A DNA stretch of 64,000 bases from Lachnospiraceae bacterium (GCA_900766915.1 CAAFXE010000324.1:14219-78218), one strand, 5' to 3'. Shown: positions 17,437 through 25,433, counted from the stretch's first letter. Numbers and translations are program-made. Notes: generated by a model not told the origin, from the sequence alone.

Positions 17437-17580
17437 ATGGACGGCTGTGATAGTTGTAGTCGAATAAATAACAGCGATGGAAGATTATTGGACGAAAACA
17501 GAGCAGCAGCTCTGTTCTGTTTGCGTGTAACGGTTTATTCTGCTTCAGTACCGTTTGCGTTTTCTCATTTGTCATCATAG
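17437..17580 (+). CDS. Candidate 47-residue leader peptide upstream of mgtE
   Basis: An AGGAGGTGA ribosome site lies five bases before an ATG opening a 47-codon frame (MDGCDSCSRINNSDGRLL at the start). I recognise no family. Two perfect hairpins lie inside it: AACAGAGC/GCTCTGTT at 17497-17516 and AACGGT/ACCGTT at 17529-17555, the second followed by T-rich sequence. A near-ideal ribosome site on a tiny frame with internal hairpins 230 bases before a magnesium transporter suggests a regulatory leader, but no direct evidence shows translation. Confidence 0.45.
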   Translation: MDGCDSCSRINNSDGRLLDENRAAALFCLRVTVYSASVPFAFSHLSS

Positions 17581-17807
17581 AACGCCCATTTAGAATATTT
17601 TCTATTATATATCATAGAATTTTCCATCGTGTGTGAGAATCGATTTCACAGCAGATATCTGTGTGTCTTTGGATTGCATAGGATGGAATTTTTATGCCCT
17701 TTTTCAGGTATAAAACTTTATTTGCGAAGCAAAATGATACATGGATTTTTGTGGTTACTGGTTCAAAGTGAAGAGTAACAGAAGAACTGAAAAAGGAGGA
17801 AAACAGG
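17581..17807. other. Non-coding region before mgtE
   Basis: No gene seen. It holds a TTTGCGAAGCAAA mini-hairpin near 17710 and a palindromic repeat copy just before the mgtE ribosome site. No M-box motif was recognised. Confidence 0.5.
17754..17779 (+). repeat. Dispersed palindromic repeat, copy 3
   Basis: GTTACTG and AGAGTAAC arms flank a GTTCAAAGTGA loop. It is preceded by the GCGAAGC module and ends about 30 bases before the mgtE start. Confidence 0.6.
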
Positions 17808-19196
17808 ATGGAAAAAATGTATGACTGGAATGGAGAGTATGTAAAGGAAATCGTAGGCCTGATTCGCCAAAATCCCGCAGAAGAGCTGAAAGAAAAGCTG
17901 GAAAGATACCATGAAAATGATATAGCGGAAGCACTGGAGTTACTGACACCGGAGGAGCGAGAAAAGCTGTATCGGGCCTTGGGAAAAGAACGTTTGGCAG
18001 AGATTTTTGCCTATTTGGATGACGCAGGTTCTTATTTAGAAGAACTGGAGCCGGAGCACGCAGCCGGAATCGTGCAGGAAATGGACTCAGATGATGCCGT
18101 AGATGTTCTGGACGATATTGACGAAAAGCTTCAGGAAAAGCTGGTCAGTCTGATGGATGCAGAGAGCAGCAGAGATATTCGCTTGATTCGCTCTTATGAT
18201 GAGGATGAAATCGGCAGTAAGATGACGACGAATTTCATTTTGATCAAAGGAAGACCAAGCGTAAGACAGGCCATGAAAGAACTTTTGGCTCAGGCAGAGG
18301 AAAATGACAATATTCAGACGATTTATTTTTGCAATGAGGATGGAAGCTTTTACGGTGCTATGGATCTGAAGGATCTGATCATTGCAAGGGAACATACGGA
18401 CCTGCAGTCCCTGATCAGTAATGCCTATCCTTTTGTACGAGATCACGAAAAGGTGTCTGACTGTCTGGAAAAAATAAAAGATTATGCGGAAGATTCTATC
18501 CCGGTCTTAAATGATCAGGATCAGATTCTGGGTGTTATCACAGCTCAGGACATCATTGAAGCTGTGGATGAAGAAATGGGAGATGATTATGCGAAGCTGG
18601 CTGGTCTGGCAGCAGAAGAAGATTTACAGGAGCCGTTAGGAGAAAGCATGAAAAAGAGGCTTCCCTGGCTTGTCGTTTTGCTTTTGCTTGGAATTGTAGT
18701 TTCTACTGTGGTAGGAATGTTTGAGAAGGTTGTGGCAGAAGTGGCGATCATTGTCTGTTTCCAGTCACTTATTCTTGATATGGCGGGAAATGTAGGAACC
18801 CAGTCACTGGCGGTCACCATTCGAGTGTTGATGGATGAGCAGTTAAAGGCGAGCCAGAAACTGCAGTTGATCGTCAAAGAACTGAAGGTTGGATTTTGTA
18901 ATGGGCTATTGTTGGGCGTGATGTCATTTCTGTTTATTGGCTTTTATGTGTGGATCTTCAAACGATATGACCTGACCTTTGCCTTTCTGGTATCCGGATG
19001 TGTGGGAATTGCCCTGCTGGCAGCTATGGTGATCTCCAGCATGGTGGGAACTACTGTCCCCATGTTTTTCCATAAGCTGCATATAGACCCGGCTGTGGCT
19101 TCCGGGCCACTCATTACTACCATCAATGACCTGGTGGCAGTCGTTTCATATTATGGATTAGCATGGCTGTTGCTGATTCAGCTGATGAAAATTTAA
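17808..19196 (+). CDS. mgtE: Magnesium transporter MgtE
   Basis: A 462-residue MgtE channel. Residues about 10-130 are the acidic superhelical N domain (AEALELLTPEEREKLYRALG, MDSDDAVDVLDDIDEK); about 135-260 are two CBS domains that sense cytosolic magnesium; about 283-460 hold five membrane helices with the pore segments DMAGNVGTQSLAVTIR and DPAVASGPLITTINDL. The length is standard. AAAGGAGG precedes the ATG. It is monocistronic with a strong terminator; a candidate leader ORF and a repeat element lie upstream. Confidence 0.96.
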   Translation: MEKMYDWNGEYVKEIVGLIRQNPAEELKEKLERYHENDIAEALELLTPEEREKLYRALGKERLAEIFAYLDDAGSYLEELEPEHAAGIVQEMDSDDAVDVLDDIDEKLQEKLVSLMDAESSRDIRLIRSYDEDEIGSKMTTNFILIKGRPSVRQAMKELLAQAEENDNIQTIYFCNEDGSFYGAMDLKDLIIAREHTDLQSLISNAYPFVRDHEKVSDCLEKIKDYAEDSIPVLNDQDQILGVITAQDIIEAVDEEMGDDYAKLAGLAAEEDLQEPLGESMKKRLPWLVVLLLLGIVVSTVVGMFEKVVAEVAIIVCFQSLILDMAGNVGTQSLAVTIRVLMDEQLKASQKLQLIVKELKVGFCNGLLLGVMSFLFIGFYVWIFKRYDLTFAFLVSGCVGIALLAAMVISSMVGTTVPMFFHKLHIDPAVASGPLITTINDLVAVVSYYGLAWLLLIQLMKI

Positions 19197-19212
19197 TCAA
19201 CAGGTTTTCTAT

Positions 19213-19255
19213 ACGGGGTGTAAAAAAGTGTAAACATTTTTACGCCCCGTCTTTA
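19213..19255 (+). terminator. Terminator after mgtE
   Basis: ACGGGG and GTAAAAA pair with TTTTTAC and CCCCGT, followed by CTTTAT. It is long and nearly perfect. Confidence 0.8.
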
Positions 19256-19267
19256 TGAATTTTGACA

Positions 19268-19309
19268 GAAAAAAGCGATAAACACAACTTTTTCGTTACG
19301 TTTATCGCT
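19268..19309 (-). terminator. Terminator of the minus-strand tRNA-Leu
   Basis: AGCGATAAAC pairs perfectly with GTTTATCGCT; in the minus direction the stem is followed by six T. Confidence 0.8.
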
Positions 19310-19319
19310 CAACATATCG

Positions 19320-19403
19320 TGCGGGAAAAGGGACTTGAACCCTCACGTCGTTGCCAACACTAGATCCTTAGTCTAGCCTGTCTGCCAATTCCAGCATTCC
19401 CGC
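19320..19403 (-). tRNA. tRNA-Leu (anticodon AAG), copy 1
   Basis: A full cloverleaf of 84 bases: acceptor GCGGGAA/TTCCCGC with discriminator A, anticodon stem CTAGA/TCTAG with loop CTAAGGA giving anticodon AAG, a long variable arm typical of leucine, and GGTTCAAGTCC in the T arm. CCA is not encoded. The sequence is identical to the plus-strand copy at 20358. A34 would need deamination to inosine to read all CUN pyrimidine-ending codons. Confidence 0.93.
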
Positions 19404-19414
19404 GAACAAATGAT

Positions 19415-19443
19415 ATGTTATCAGAAAAAGTAAAATTTGTCAA
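19415..19443 (-). promoter_or_regulatory. Promoter of minus-strand tRNA-Leu
   Basis: On the minus strand TTGACA and TAACAT are 17 bases apart, 11 bases before the tRNA. Confidence 0.75.
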
Positions 19444-19488
19444 ATCCTTTTTGAGAAAAAATATTTCGTTTTTTTTGAAAATTTATTC

Positions 19489-19517
19489 TTGACTTTTTAA
19501 ACCTGACCATGTACAAT
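19489..19517 (+). promoter_or_regulatory. Promoter of tRNA-Leu(CAG)
   Basis: TTGACT and TACAAT are 17 bases apart, ending 26 bases before the tRNA. Confidence 0.75.
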
Positions 19518-19543
19518 ATGCTTTGTCAGTTGAAAACAGCTGT

Positions 19544-19628
19544 GCGGAAGTGTCGGAATTGGCAGACGAGCAAGATTCAGGTTCTTGTGAGCGCTACGCT
19601 CGTGAGGGTTCAAGTCCCTTCTTCCGCA
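19544..19628 (+). tRNA. tRNA-Leu (anticodon CAG)
   Basis: An 85-base cloverleaf: acceptor GCGGAAG/CTTCCGC plus discriminator A, anticodon stem CAAGA/TCTTG with loop TTCAGGT giving anticodon CAG (reads CUG), long variable arm GAGCGCTACGCTC, and T arm GGTTCAAGTCC. CCA is not encoded. A strong terminator follows directly. Confidence 0.95.
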
Positions 19629-19629
19629 T

Positions 19630-19659
19630 AAAATCCCTTGAGTGATCAGGGGATTTTTT
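19630..19659 (+). terminator. Terminator after tRNA-Leu(CAG)
   Basis: AAAATCCC pairs with GGGGATTTT and is followed by further T. Confidence 0.85.
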
Positions 19660-19931
19660 GTTGGAAACAAAAAAAGAAATCTCTGCAACACGTCTATTTG
19701 ATTCCCTCAAAAAATAATTATTTAACAGCATGGTAGTTACGAAAGGATGTTACTGATTTAAGAGAAACTTAATAAATTTAGGTGCATTATTTTTAAACTT
19801 TTTTATTACCATAGATATCTAATAAGTGAAACAGGATAATTATTCAGCACCTTCCAGATACGAAACAGGCAAGGTGACTGTTTTTAATTCACGTAACAGG
19901 TATCCTAGATGAAAAAAAGCGAGGGTGTGCC
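19660..19931. other. Non-coding region before the 125-residue ORF
   Basis: No gene seen. It contains a degenerate palindromic repeat (19841-19861, minus) and AT-rich sequence; no clear promoter was identified for the next ORF. Confidence 0.4.
19841..19861 (-). repeat. Dispersed palindromic repeat, copy 4 (partial, minus)
   Basis: On the minus strand GTATCTGGAAGGTGCTGAA is typical of the left arm and loop; the right arm has diverged. Confidence 0.5.
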
Positions 19932-20309
19932 ATGGAAAACGACTGGAGATTCTATACGACCCATGAAGGGATTAACTCTATCAGAAATTCAAAGCTTGAT
20001 GAAAAGAACTATTATCGCATGAAAATATTTATGAAAAACTATTTCAGGGGACGCTTTGCAGAAGATAACAAAAAGTCATCTTCCTTGCTGTTTAGTATCG
20101 TCATGAGTATTTCGGGAGGGCGGGATAGCGAAGTTTCGGAAACTCCATTTTTATGCAGGGTGAATGTAGATGAGCAAAAGCTCGCTCTATCATGGGCAGA
20201 TACCACCGGCGTTTGTGTGACGGCAGATTCCAAAGAAGGAAACTGTGTCATCCGGGAACTATACCAGGTGCTGAAAAAAAGCGAAGACAACGAATTTTGG
20301 AAACTTTGA
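19932..20309 (+). CDS. Hypothetical protein, 125 residues
   Basis: I recognise no family. The protein begins MENDWRFYTTHEGINSIRNS, is charged, soluble in appearance, with no signal peptide or membrane helix; a central SIVMSISGGRDSEVSETP segment and a C-terminal helix (CVIRELYQVLKKSEDNEFW) are visible. A GAGGGTG site precedes the ATG. It lies between the tRNA-Leu genes, inside the ~1 kb segment bounded by the two inverted identical tRNA copies. Codon use looks normal, which supports a real gene. Confidence 0.65.
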   Translation: MENDWRFYTTHEGINSIRNSKLDEKNYYRMKIFMKNYFRGRFAEDNKKSSSLLFSIVMSISGGRDSEVSETPFLCRVNVDEQKLALSWADTTGVCVTADSKEGNCVIRELYQVLKKSEDNEFWKL

Positions 20310-20317
20310 AAATTTTA

Positions 20318-20346
20318 TTGACATTTTCCATGCTATCTGCTAATAT
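20318..20346 (+). promoter_or_regulatory. Promoter of plus-strand tRNA-Leu(AAG)
   Basis: TTGACA and TAATAT are 17 bases apart, 11 bases before the tRNA. The 13 bases just before the tRNA match those before the minus copy, while the promoter spacer has diverged. Confidence 0.75.
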
Positions 20347-20357
20347 ATCATTTGTTC

Positions 20358-20441
20358 GCGGGAATGCTGGAATTGGCAGACAGGCTAGACTAAGGATCTA
20401 GTGTTGGCAACGACGTGAGGGTTCAAGTCCCTTTTCCCGCA
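20358..20441 (+). tRNA. tRNA-Leu (anticodon AAG), copy 2
   Basis: Identical over 84 bases to the minus-strand copy at 19320-19403. Anticodon loop CTAAGGA gives AAG. It has its own promoter and terminator. Confidence 0.93.
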
Positions 20442-20452
20442 CGATATATTGA

Positions 20453-20493
20453 GCGGTAAATATGGCAGAAATGCTGTATTTACCGTATTTTTT
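20453..20493 (+). terminator. Terminator after plus-strand tRNA-Leu
   Basis: CGGTAAATA pairs perfectly with TATTTACCG, followed by a run of T. Confidence 0.85.
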
Positions 20494-20516
20494 TGTGTTT
20501 ACATTTGTTACACTTT

Positions 20517-20545
20517 TTGACCACCATCTGTTTTTATGGTACAAT
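20517..20545 (+). promoter_or_regulatory. Promoter of the DUF2142-like gene
   Basis: TTGACC and TACAAT are 17 bases apart, about 46 bases before the TTG start. Confidence 0.7.
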
Positions 20546-20591
20546 ATGACTACGGTTTTACAAGTAAAAACACATAGGAAAGGCAATTGCT

Positions 20592-22475
20592 TTGAAAAAC
20601 AAATTATATTTTTCAAAAATATATTTCATAGGATTCATTCTTTGTTTTGTATTATCTCTTTTTGCAGGCAGAAAGGTCTATACCCATATTACACTGAATT
20701 ATGCCTATGATCCGGTAGGAGAGGCCCTTGTATCCGTATACCGGGGGGATGAGCTTCTTGCGCAGGCAGAGGTTGTAGACACAGCCGCAGATCTGTATTT
20801 CTGGGGATCGGATTTTACAGAAATTGCACCGATTCACTACGATACCTATGAGGAGCTTTATCTGGAAAGTATAGACATCAGGGTTTATGGATACCTGGTG
20901 TGTCATCTGTCACCAGCGGATATCATTCAGGAGTTTTCTGCGAATGATGGAATCAGGCGGCTTGAGGTAGAGGATCCGGGAGTGAATATCATGACAGAAA
21001 ATGATAATCCCCGGCTTCTCATTTCAGAGAACCTTCATGAGAAAATATCCAGTGTATCATCGGTAATGAGCATTTTAAACCTCTTATTTTATAGTCTGAT
21101 CTGGACTTTCCTGTATTGGTATCTGTTTCAAATTCTGGATTTAAGGAACGATCATTCGTATGGTAATGTCTTAGATGCTGTGCTTGGAATCGTAGGGATG
21201 GTCAGCATTTTGCTTGCCTGGGGGATTGCTTTTCGCAGTGCCTATGGCGGTACCGTACATCCTGATGAAATGCAGACCAGGGCAGCAATTGATTATTACC
21301 GCACCCATTGGATTCAGCCGGATGTGAGAAGTCCATTTGTAGCAGAGACTGTTTCCGGTTATGGAATGACCCGTCTTTCGGAAATCAATCTCTATTATCC
21401 GCTGGCAGGACATTTTGCAAATCTATGTGGATTTGCGATGTCATTTCGAGCATTAGGAATGGCAATGATTGCTATATTGGGCTGTTTTGTCTTAAAAAAT
21501 ATCAAGAAGGAACGGTATCTAACCATCCTGTTTTTTGCAACGCCTCAGCTTTGGTATCTGTTTTCCTATGCTACCTCCGATGCGTACGATTATCTTTTTG
21601 CGGTGTTTGCAGCTTATGAGATCTTATCGAAGGACAGCAGCCTCAATCGGCTGATAAGAGAGCCTTTTACGAAAAAAAAGATTCCTGCATTTCTTTGGAA
21701 TGGATTTATTTTTGCGAATCTGCTAATGGCAAAAAAATCTTTTTATGTGGTACTGGTGACGATTTTCCTGCTTCTCTTATATCGGCTGATTTTTGCTGAA
21801 AAAACAGAGAGAAAGCAGCTCTTTGGAAAATATCTGTGTCTTTTGGCTGTTGCATTTACCCTGGTAACGATTCGCTCATTGCCGGATCTTGGTTATTATG
21901 GATTACATAAAGGGGAAGCAGTCGCTCAGATCATAGAAGAGACTGCATGGCCGGAATATAAACCCTCCACACCGGCACTGGAGCAGGCAAAATCTACCCT
22001 TCTTTTTGAAAAAGGTGTGACTTTGAAGTCGTTTTTCAAGGACTGGCATTTTAACCGGGAGCTTTTTACCAACTATTTTGGCTATTACGGAATTTACAGC
22101 CTTCGGGCAAAGGACTGGTACTACAGTCTTATGGCAGTTTTATATATTCTCTTATTGGGTACGGTTGGAGCACTGACCCACCGGAATATTAGAAAAGAGA
22201 AAGCCTCAGGTCGTTCTGTTCTGATGAAACGACTGGCCTACTGGACCATGTGGGGCATGATGGTACTCATGTATCTTCTGACCGTTTATAACGCCTATTT
22301 TGTGGATTTTCAGCCTCAGGGAAGATATTTGTTTCCAGCATTGCCGGCGCTGGCCTGCCAGATGGCATTGTATAAGGAAGTGGAAGAACATAATTGGGTA
22401 CGCTCGTTGATTGCAGCCATTGCGGTGGTATCTCTCTATTCCTTTTATAAAATTGCATACTTAAATTTCGTATAG
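20592..22475 (+). CDS. Polytopic membrane protein, DUF2142-like
   Basis: A 627-residue integral membrane protein. The first helix (about residues 8-25) is followed by an extracytoplasmic domain of about 150 residues, then at least nine further hydrophobic helices. The FATPQLWYLFSYATSDAYDY loop and the late PQGRYLFPALPALA motif resemble DUF2142 and GT-C-type glycosyltransferases, which use lipid-linked sugars at the outer face of the membrane (family knowledge; the assignment is tentative). The start is TTG, with AGGAAAGG upstream; no in-frame ATG fits. It is monocistronic. Confidence 0.75.
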   Translation: MKNKLYFSKIYFIGFILCFVLSLFAGRKVYTHITLNYAYDPVGEALVSVYRGDELLAQAEVVDTAADLYFWGSDFTEIAPIHYDTYEELYLESIDIRVYGYLVCHLSPADIIQEFSANDGIRRLEVEDPGVNIMTENDNPRLLISENLHEKISSVSSVMSILNLLFYSLIWTFLYWYLFQILDLRNDHSYGNVLDAVLGIVGMVSILLAWGIAFRSAYGGTVHPDEMQTRAAIDYYRTHWIQPDVRSPFVAETVSGYGMTRLSEINLYYPLAGHFANLCGFAMSFRALGMAMIAILGCFVLKNIKKERYLTILFFATPQLWYLFSYATSDAYDYLFAVFAAYEILSKDSSLNRLIREPFTKKKIPAFLWNGFIFANLLMAKKSFYVVLVTIFLLLLYRLIFAEKTERKQLFGKYLCLLAVAFTLVTIRSLPDLGYYGLHKGEAVAQIIEETAWPEYKPSTPALEQAKSTLLFEKGVTLKSFFKDWHFNRELFTNYFGYYGIYSLRAKDWYYSLMAVLYILLLGTVGALTHRNIRKEKASGRSVLMKRLAYWTMWGMMVLMYLLTVYNAYFVDFQPQGRYLFPALPALACQMALYKEVEEHNWVRSLIAAIAVVSLYSFYKIAYLNFV

Positions 22476-22515
22476 ATTCAGGGATGAAATCCATTTGAAA
22501 ATCGAATTTTGTTTC

Positions 22516-22542
22516 ATATCTGCAAAGTACTTAAACAGATAC
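22516..22542 (+). repeat. Dispersed palindromic repeat, copy 5
   Basis: ATATCTG and CAGATAC arms flank a CAAAGTACTTAAA loop. It follows the DUF2142-like gene and is preceded by an ATCCATTTG segment like that of the longer module. Confidence 0.6.
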
Positions 22543-22582
22543 GTTCAATGTTTATATTTTGTTTAGAATATTCATAAAATTA

Positions 22583-22609
22583 TTAGCACTCAATTTGCTT
22601 GAGTGCTAA
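22583..22609 (+). promoter_or_regulatory. CIRCE element upstream of htpG
   Basis: TTAGCACTC, nine bases, GAGTGCTAA: a perfect CIRCE inverted repeat, the binding site of HrcA. It ends nine bases before the -35 of the htpG promoter. The same palindrome stands before hrcA at 55989. Confidence 0.93.
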
Positions 22610-22617
22610 TTTTTGTA

Positions 22618-22646
22618 TTGACTTTTCCAGTGTTGGAGATTAAAAT
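22618..22646 (+). promoter_or_regulatory. Promoter of htpG
   Basis: TTGACT and TAAAAT are 17 bases apart. They lie just downstream of CIRCE and 125 bases before the ATG. Confidence 0.7.
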
Positions 22647-22706
22647 ACTTTTCAGACAGTCAGTAATATCCATTTGCGAAGCAGATTTTGCATACATTTT
22701 TGCTTC

Positions 22707-22732
22707 TTATCTGGAAGGCACTGGACAGATAT
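22707..22732 (+). repeat. Dispersed palindromic repeat, copy 6, with upstream module
   Basis: TTATCTG and CAGATAT arms flank GAAGGCACTGGA. The preceding module at about 22661-22706 has ATTTGCGAAGCAG and GCATACATTTTTGC. It lies in the htpG leader. Confidence 0.65.
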
Positions 22733-22771
22733 GAAATCAGATAGAAGATTATAGAAAGAAGGAAATTTAAC

Positions 22772-24766
22772 ATGAGTGAAAAACATGGAAGTTTATCAAT
22801 CAACAGCGAGAATATTTTCCCCATCATTAAAAAGTGGTTATATTCCGATCACGACATTTTCTTTAGAGAATTGATCTCCAATGGCTGTGATGCCATTACA
22901 AAGTTAAAGAAGCTGGAAATGATGGGAGAGTATACGTTCCCGGAAGACCACAAAAACAGAATTCTGGTTCTGATAAATCCGGAAGAAAAGACATTGAAAT
23001 TTGTGGATACCGGTCTTGGTATGGATGCGGATGAGGTAGAAGAATATATTAATCAGATCGCATTCTCCGGAGCTACAGATTTCCTTGCAAAATACAAAGA
23101 CAAAACAAACGAGGATCAGATCATCGGTCATTTCGGACTTGGTTTCTACTCTGCATTTATGGTAGCAGATGAAGTACACATTGATACCCTGTCTTATAAA
23201 GAAGGTGCAAAACCGGTTCACTGGGAATGTGACGGCGGTACAGAATATTCCATGACAGAAGGTACCAGAGCAGAGGTTGGAACAACAATTACATTATTCT
23301 TAAATGAAGAGAGCCTGGAATTTGCCAACGAATACCGTGCAAGAGAAGTTATTGAGAAATATTGTTCCTTCATGCCAACAGAAATTTTCCTTTTCAAAGA
23401 AGGAGAAGAAGTGGGAGCCTTCGATGTAGAAGAGGAGGAAGAAACAGCTGAGGCTGCGGCAGAAGAAACAGCCACAGAGGGTGAAGAAACGAAAGAAGGG
23501 GAAGAAAAGGAAGAAAAACCGAAAAAACAGATGCCGGTTTCCTTAAGTGATACAGAGCCCCTTTGGACAAAGCATCCAAATGAATGTGAAAAAGAACAGT
23601 ATCTGGATTTCTACCGCAAGGTATTCCATGATTACAAGGAGCCGCTGTTCTGGATTCACTTAAACATGGATTATCCGTTTAACTTAAAGGGTATTTTATA
23701 CTTCCCGAAGATCAATACAGAATACGATTCCATTGAAGGAACCATCAAGCTTTACAACAATCAGGTGTTCATTGCCGATAACATCAAAGAGGTGATTCCG
23801 GAATTCTTAATGCTTTTAAAGGGTGTCATCGACTGTCCGGATCTTCCGCTGAATGTATCCCGTAGTGCATTACAGAATGACGGTTTTGTAAAGAAGATTT
23901 CTGATTACATTACCAAGAAGGTTGCAGACCGTCTAAGCGGCATGTGCAAGACCCAGAGGGAAGATTACGAAAAATACTGGGATGATATCAACCCATTCAT
24001 CAAATTCGGATGTATTAAGGATGATAAATTCTCAGGCAAGATGATGGACTATATCCTTTATAAGGATATTGATGGAAAATATCTGACCCTGAAGGATCTT
24101 CTTCCGGAAGAGCCGGAAGCTGAGGTCGTAGAAGAAGGCAAGGAAGACAAAGAGGAAGAAAAGAAACCGACGACAATCTTCTATGTAACAGATGAGATCC
24201 AGCAGAGTCAGTATATCAATATGTTCCGTGCAGAAGGTAAAAATGCAGTGATCTTAAAACACAACATTGATTCTCCTTTTGTAACTCATGTGGAACGTCT
24301 CAACGAAAAGGTACATTTCCAGAGAATCGACGCAGACCTGACAGATGATTTTAAGGAAACTGTGTCCGAAGAGGAAATGAAAGAGACGACCGATGCCCTC
24401 ACAGAACTTTTCAGAAAAGCACTGAACAATGAAAAGCTTCAGGTGAAGGTGGAAAAACTGAAAAATGAAGAAGTTTCTTCCATGGTAACTCTTTCCGAAG
24501 AAAGCAGACGTATGCAGGAAATGATGAAAATGTATGGCATGGCAGGCATGGATCCGTCCATGTTCGGCGGTGACGAAACACTGGTATTAAATGCCAACAA
24601 CAAGCTCGTTCAGTATGTTCTGGCAAATAAAGATGCTGAGAATACACCAATGTTCTGCGAACAGCTCTACGATCTTGCTATGATCAGCCATAAACCGCTT
24701 GCACCGGAAGCAATGACGAAATTTATTGCAAGAAGCAATCAGATCATGATGCTGCTTACAAAATAA
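22772..24766 (+). CDS. htpG: Molecular chaperone HtpG (Hsp90 family) with charged linker
   Basis: A 664-residue Hsp90 chaperone. The N-terminal GHKL ATPase has RELISNGCDAITKL, DTGLGM and GHFGLGFYSAFM; the middle domain has LPLNVSRSALQ, with the catalytic Arg. Residues about 218-253 are a highly acidic Glu/Ala/Thr-rich linker between N and middle domains, and a second acidic stretch (about 447-470) follows EEPEAEVVEEGKED. Bacterial HtpG usually lacks such a long linker, which is typical of eukaryotic Hsp90. GAAGGAAA precedes the ATG. CIRCE upstream implies HrcA control. Confidence 0.95.
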   Translation: MSEKHGSLSINSENIFPIIKKWLYSDHDIFFRELISNGCDAITKLKKLEMMGEYTFPEDHKNRILVLINPEEKTLKFVDTGLGMDADEVEEYINQIAFSGATDFLAKYKDKTNEDQIIGHFGLGFYSAFMVADEVHIDTLSYKEGAKPVHWECDGGTEYSMTEGTRAEVGTTITLFLNEESLEFANEYRAREVIEKYCSFMPTEIFLFKEGEEVGAFDVEEEEETAEAAAEETATEGEETKEGEEKEEKPKKQMPVSLSDTEPLWTKHPNECEKEQYLDFYRKVFHDYKEPLFWIHLNMDYPFNLKGILYFPKINTEYDSIEGTIKLYNNQVFIADNIKEVIPEFLMLLKGVIDCPDLPLNVSRSALQNDGFVKKISDYITKKVADRLSGMCKTQREDYEKYWDDINPFIKFGCIKDDKFSGKMMDYILYKDIDGKYLTLKDLLPEEPEAEVVEEGKEDKEEEKKPTTIFYVTDEIQQSQYINMFRAEGKNAVILKHNIDSPFVTHVERLNEKVHFQRIDADLTDDFKETVSEEEMKETTDALTELFRKALNNEKLQVKVEKLKNEEVSSMVTLSEESRRMQEMMKMYGMAGMDPSMFGGDETLVLNANNKLVQYVLANKDAENTPMFCEQLYDLAMISHKPLAPEAMTKFIARSNQIMMLLTK

Positions 24767-24772
24767 ATGTAT

Positions 24773-24812
24773 AAAAAAGGGAGGTCAGCTTATAAAAAGC
24801 TGATCTCCTGCT
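24773..24812. terminator. Bidirectional terminator between htpG and the 166-residue gene
   Basis: GGAGGTCAGCTT pairs with AAGCTGATCTCC; A6 on the left serves the minus-strand gene and T-rich bases on the right serve htpG. Confidence 0.75.
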
Positions 24813-25290
24813 GTTTTAAGAAACGTTTTACCATGTCATCCCAGGCGTGCTCCAGGGATTTGTCCAGGGTAAATAAGTTTAAATTGGTAGCAGTAATACA
24901 GGATAACCCGTTATGGTCGTATCGGACATTGAAAAGCAGTCCGGACACATTTTCCGGGGTTAGTGATGTAATGCCGGAGACACTTAAAAGTTTTTTTGTA
25001 TTTTCCTCAGACAGCTGGAAGGTGAAACGAAAGCCAAGAGGCGTCTTTTTCCCCTTAATTAACTCCAAACAGAAAGGACGAACCTCCCTCCAGAGAGAAA
25101 AGGCCCTGTGGGTAAGACTTCCTTCCTCAATTTCCTGTGCTGTAAAAAAGTCTTTCTGGAGTCTTCCGTCGATGTGAAAGGTGTTGTAGGTAGTGATCTG
25201 GCCTTCCACCAGAAGAAAGTTGTCAAAGGTCTGAGACAGCAGAAGCTTATTCATAAAGCTTTTGATTTCCTGAATTTGAAGTGCGATCAT
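24790..25290 (-). CDS. Conserved hypothetical protein, DUF5721-like
   Basis: A 166-residue soluble protein beginning MIALQIQEIKSFMNKLLLSQ, with VEGQITTYNTFHIDGRLQKD, LWREVRPFCLELIKGKKTP and a C-terminal YDHNGLSCITATNLNLFTLD segment. It looks like the DUF5721 family found in Lachnospiraceae (assignment from memory, not checked). No catalytic motif is seen. AGGAG precedes the ATG by about nine bases. It is a single gene convergent with htpG; a repeat element lies just upstream. Confidence 0.75.
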   Translation of the reverse strand: MIALQIQEIKSFMNKLLLSQTFDNFLLVEGQITTYNTFHIDGRLQKDFFTAQEIEEGSLTHRAFSLWREVRPFCLELIKGKKTPLGFRFTFQLSEENTKKLLSVSGITSLTPENVSGLLFNVRYDHNGLSCITATNLNLFTLDKSLEHAWDDMVKRFLKQQEISFL

Positions 25291-25308
25291 AAAAATTCTC
25301 CTATAAAT

Positions 25309-25334
25309 GTATCTGTTCAGTACCTTCCGGATAC
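25309..25334 (-). repeat. Dispersed palindromic repeat, copy 7 (minus)
   Basis: On the minus strand GTATCCG and CAGATAC arms flank the GAAGGTACTGAA loop. It lies in the 5' region of the 24790-25290 gene. Confidence 0.65.
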
Positions 25335-25403
25335 CAGTTACATAAAATTATTCTTTAGTATATCGTGAAAATGAAAAAGGTTCAACGTAGTTTTAAAAAC
25401 CAC

Positions 25404-25433
25404 TTGAAAAAGCATTGGGTAGTATGTTATGCT
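25404..25433 (+). promoter_or_regulatory. Putative promoter of the DegV gene
   Basis: TTGAAA and TATGCT are about 18 bases apart, some 40 bases before the ATG. Confidence 0.5.

Noticed and set aside
17323..17807. M-box magnesium riboswitch before mgtE
   Set aside because: None of the conserved M-box sequence blocks could be recognised by eye.
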